Shown here in pieces: positions 61,379 to 64,000 of a stretch of DNA of 64,000 nucleotides. The notes beneath the pieces were generated by a model. That model did no database searches. It worked only from the letters and a program-made list of their open reading frames with translations, and was not told the origin of the DNA. Origin of the DNA: Candidatus Synoicihabitans palmerolidicus. GTDB taxonomy: Bacteria > Verrucomicrobiota > Verrucomicrobiia > Opitutales > Opitutaceae. The position numbers were made by a program, and so were the translations under genes. How positions within the stretch are numbered: the first letter of the stretch is position 1; every line of letters starts with the position of its first letter. The DNA lies in assembly GCA_020809425.1 (NCBI GenBank), contig JAGGDC010000001.1, forward strand, positions 2,183,001-2,247,000. Direction: 5' to 3'.

Positions 61379-63134
61379 AGCGTGTCCCATTTACCCTAAT
61401 TTTGGAAGGGGGGCAGGAAAGCCGATTTTTGAGCGGATTTCCGGCTACCAATGGCGGATGTAGGCGCGCGCAGATGTAATTTAATGGCTAAATTGCAGTG
61501 TCGCAGCAGTCAGTGCCTGGATCGTTTCCATGAGGGAACCTCCGGCAGCCGGTTTATTGTTCATCGTTGGAGTAGGCGTGGTGGGTTTAGGCGGCTTGGG
61601 CCTGCGGTGGTTGGTCGACCAGCAGTCGGGCGATGAGCCACAGGTTGTGACCGAGGATGCTCCAGGCTACCGCCAGGTAGCGATTCGTGAAGCCTCTGGC
61701 ACTCAATCGCTTACCTTGGCGTTGCTTGATGATAGCGATGCGGGCTTCCGTCGAAGCCCGGCGATGTTGGAGCGCCACGAACTGCGGCTCCTGCATGCGC
61801 CGTTGCAGTTGCTGCGGATCGCGGGGGCAAGTGGCGTCATAAATGTCGGCTTCGGCCAAGCGTTCGCACAGCCGTTTGGTCGAGAAGCCTCGGTCGGTGC
61901 TCGCCGCTTTGATCGGGGTGCTCAGGTCGAACTGCTTCTGGCGCTAGAGGCTCTGGTCGAACTGACTCCATTCGGCCGGAGCCATTCCCTGATACAACTG
62001 CCAATCGGTGATCAACCCCGTCACGTGCTCACTGATCATGAGGGTGTTGCCAAACTCGACCTCGCCGGACGCCTTGCCCCGGACCACGGTCTGCACGTCG
62101 GGTTCGTAGACGCTGAGGATCTTCTCGGCGTTGGGCACTGGTTGCGCGCCGATGATGCGTTCGTGGGCCTGTTTGATCGCGGCCGGCAGTTGCTCGAGCA
62201 TGGCGTCGATGCGCGCAATGATGCGGGTGGGTGGCCTGGCGCTCACTGAAGCGGGTCCGGGCGTAGTCGGCGGCGAGGTGGTCGCGGCTGCGGCGGGCGT
62301 GCTTCGCATCGCGGCGCCGTCGGCTGTGGGCCATCGCGATACACCACCGATTCATCTGCTTGGCAAAGACTGGCGGCTCGTTCGGCATCCGACCCCGCAA
62401 CCCCGCTGCACGGAGCAGTTTCACCGCCTTGAGCAGGGGGCGAAAGAGCACCCAGTCGACCGGGAAATGGATGTTGGCCTGCAGGCAGGTCGAGTCCACC
62501 AGGCACGTATCCATCGGCTGCGCCGCAGCCAGTCCCTGTTCGCTCGCCCGGTCCGCCTCACCGCACATCTCGATAAAGACTTGGCTCATCCTGCGCACCT
62601 GCCCGGCGGTGAAGCATTTGGACGCACGCTCCCGCACGCTTTCTTTGGGAGACCCCCTTGATGCCGTCGATCCGGCGCGCTCCGCAAAAGTCGGCCAACA
62701 GATCGCTGGAGGCGATGCTCAGGGAAAATTTACGCAAGCTGATGTTTCCGCGCATCATGCGCAATACCTGCACCCGCAGCGCCTTGCGCTCGAACTGCAG
62801 GTGTCGCGGCAACCCGGCCACGTCGTCGCCCCGCCAGTTTTCCCGGGCAAAGTCCACGGCCATCGCTTCCAAGTGACTGTTGGCCAGCAACTGGTCGAGC
62901 CCCGCCAGTTGATCGCGAAACGCGGCGTAATCTTTGTTGGGTTCGACCGGAGTCAGGTCTGGACGCAGCCAGGTTTGCAGGGCAACTTCCGGGGGCGACG
63001 GCTTCGGTAGTATTGTTCCCACCAAATTACACACACCGTTTTTGTGCCGAAACCAGGAAATCCTCCCGGTTTCGGCCTCTTTATTTTTACGCTACCTCCT
63101 CTTCTCCAACCTCTTGCGCTTGTGGGACACGCTC
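61378..63134 (-). mobile_element. IS-A copy 3, inverted
   Basis: Bounded by GAGCGTGTCCCA (61378-61389) and TGGGACACGCTC (63123-63134). It has the 87 bp that copy 1 lacks, but lacks about 57 bp and 15 bp that copy 1 has (near 62300 and 62435). The flanks GAATTA and TAACTA are not a target duplication. The right flank begins TAACT, as do several other IS-A/IS-B ends. Confidence 0.85.
61587..63034 (-). pseudogene. IS-A transposase copy 3, deleted and frameshifted
   Basis: The N-terminal part (ALQTWLRPDLTPVEPNKDYA) reads into SSDLLADFCGARRIDGIKGV, then shifts by one extra C near 62650. RERASKCFTAGQVRRMSQVF follows and runs to RRRRDAKHARRSRDHLAADY, where 19 codons of copy 1 are missing. Another shift near 62240 and a TAG at 61944 (FDQSL*RQKQFDLS) precede an intact C-terminus (ADIYDATCPRDPQQLQRRMQ). 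Its lesions are complementary to those of copy 1, so both derive from a once-active element. Confidence 0.8.
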
Positions 63135-63136
63135 TA

Positions 63137-63293
63137 ACTAACGGTCGGAGTCTCAGCCTCCGTCAAGACCGCAATTGCCGAAATCGTTACCAATGAAGCA
63201 ACACTGAAGAAGCGTAGAGCGTTTTTGATGGAAAAATTCATAGACGAAGATGATCTGATGCGAATCAAGGGCAATAGCACCCCGTGTGTCTAG
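63137..63293 (+). pseudogene. C-terminal scrap of an unknown gene
   Basis: A frame coming out of the IS-A copy 3 end reads SVKTAIAEIVTNEATLKKRR and AFLMEKFIDEDDLMRIKGNS before TAG at 63291. It looks like the last 50 residues of a real protein whose 5' part was removed by the insertion. The lysine-rich helix followed by an acidic stretch is not diagnostic of a family. The next 135 bp hold nothing I recognise. Confidence 0.4.
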
Positions 63294-63429
63294 GGCATTT
63301 TCCCTATTTCTAGAAATAAACTAGGTTAATTCATACCTGCGTAACGAATTTGTGCGACCGCTAAATCTGAAACCCGAATCGAGATAGTAACTTAACCGCA
63401 GTTTGCTCCGGGGTATCCAGCTCATAGTT

Positions 63430-64000
63430 TGAGGTGGACCCCGTCGGTTGGATAGGTCGGGCGGATTTATAGTTATGGTTTCTGGTTTTTCTGACCAAGA
63501 ATAAAAGATAATGGAGGGGTGCAGGGGAGGAAGCTCGGCTTCCTCCCCGCTCGGATAGTCGCCGTCAGGCGGCGGCTTGGTCGAGTTGTGCGTGGTAGAC
63601 CTCGGATGGTGTTTGGCGGCCGTGGGCGGAGTGCGGTCGTCGGTCGTTGTAGCACAGCAAGTAGGTCTCCAAGTTGGCATGGGCCTCGACTATCGTCTCA
63701 TAGCGTTTCAGATAGACTTCCTCGTATTTGACGCTGCGCCACAGGCGTTCGACCAAGACATGGGCCAAGCACCGTCCTTTGCCGTCCATCGACAGTCGCA
63801 CGCCGGCGGCCAACAATGGTTGGGTGAACGCGGCGCTGGTAAACTGGCAGCCTTGGTCAGTGTTGAAGCTCTCCGGCTTGCCGTAAATCGCTATCGCGCG
63901 CTGCACCGCTCGCACGCAAAACGACGCATCGAGCGTGTTGGACAGTGCCCATGCGAGCACCATCCGCGAGTGCCAGTCGATCACCGCACACAGGTAAACG
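63430..64000 (-). mobile_element. IS3-family element, copy 2, cut by window edge
   Basis: It begins with the same terminal TGAGGTGGACCCC as copy 1 at 25790 and is about 96% identical over the visible 570 bp. The right part lies beyond the window. Confidence 0.9.
63565..64000 (-). CDS. IS3 OrfB transposase, C-terminal part (partial at window edge)
   Basis: The visible 145 codons are open and contain the end of the integrase core: IDWHSRMVLAWALSNTLDAS, SFCVRAVQRAIAIYGKPESF, NTDQGCQFTSAAFTQ (second Asp) and VLVERLWRSVKYEEVYLKRY (final Glu). They end YHAQLDQAAA at 63565. Unlike copy 1, the four bases encoding part of CVRAVQR are present, so this region is intact. It has one codon fewer in the NDRRPHSAH segment than copy 1. 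Confidence 0.85.
   Translation of the reverse strand, partial: VYLCAVIDWHSRMVLAWALSNTLDASFCVRAVQRAIAIYGKPESFNTDQGCQFTSAAFTQPLLAAGVRLSMDGKGRCLAHVLVERLWRSVKYEEVYLKRYETIVEAHANLETYLLCYNDRRPHSAHGRQTPSEVYHAQLDQAAA

Overview
The window is high-GC DNA that looks like a verrucomicrobial chromosome, most likely from the Opitutales/Opitutaceae. Clues are a stand-alone SWIB-domain protein (common in the PVC group), DUF3127 and DUF1653 proteins, a two-component-type beta-propeller protein, a tandem C-terminal domain on a secreted glycoside hydrolase, and a UxaC-centred uronate cluster. About ten protein genes look intact. Nearly every other recognisable gene is broken by frameshifts, in-frame stops or insertion sequences. 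That pattern fits a host-associated lineage in early genome erosion; 'Candidatus Didemnitutus mandela' is a known eroding member of this family, but linking this window to it is inference only. Draft-quality indel errors could produce part of the pattern and cannot be excluded from sequence alone.

Layout. 1-5047: broken FUSC transporter, CPA2 antiporter and ADOP-type ABC permease. 5048-9062: an IS66 remnant with a second element (here called IS-A) inserted in its tnpC. 9063-12724: broken propeller protein, VOC protein and glycosyltransferase. 12846-18325: a very long coiled-coil protein divergent from an unknown membrane-anchored protein, both broken. 18469-25789: intact DUF3127 and DUF1653 genes, with broken PhoD-like, modA, MFS and ppc genes; the ppc 3' end is partly duplicated. 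25790-27124: IS3. 27236-31509: intact SWIB gene, then broken secreted proteins, a terC fragment, a 140-bp tandem repeat and an unknown gene. 32239-34341: a TIR/NB-ARC immune-type receptor with two amber stops. 34450-37155: a mosaic IS (half IS-B, half IS-A) next to an inverted, internally deleted IS-B. 37211-40879: rhodanese, intact class-IV aminotransferase, IS30 remnant, intact conserved hypothetical. 40916-44828: a GH74-type xyloglucanase gene interrupted by a group II intron that has lost its protein. 44969-46546: intact DUF374 acyltransferase, an intact protein joining an H1-like tail to a putative starch-binding-like fold, and tRNA-Ala(CGC). 46811-48658: broken BON protein and O-methyltransferase. 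48713-53615: uronate catabolism (AraC/XylR-type regulator, intact SDR oxidoreductase, unknown gene, uxaC). 53646-59891: intact alpha/beta hydrolase and broken cell-surface glycosylation and MOSC genes. 59892-64000: IS701-like element, IS-A copy 3, a gene scrap and a second IS3 copy.

The metabolic picture that survives is polysaccharide use (xyloglucan, glucuronate), with housekeeping functions being lost. Mobile elements explain several junctions: IS66 truncates the ADOP gene, IS3 cuts a small exported protein, IS701 truncates a YfhO-like gene, and a 125-bp dispersed repeat sits at three broken-gene junctions. No CRISPR array, rRNA gene or replication origin was seen.
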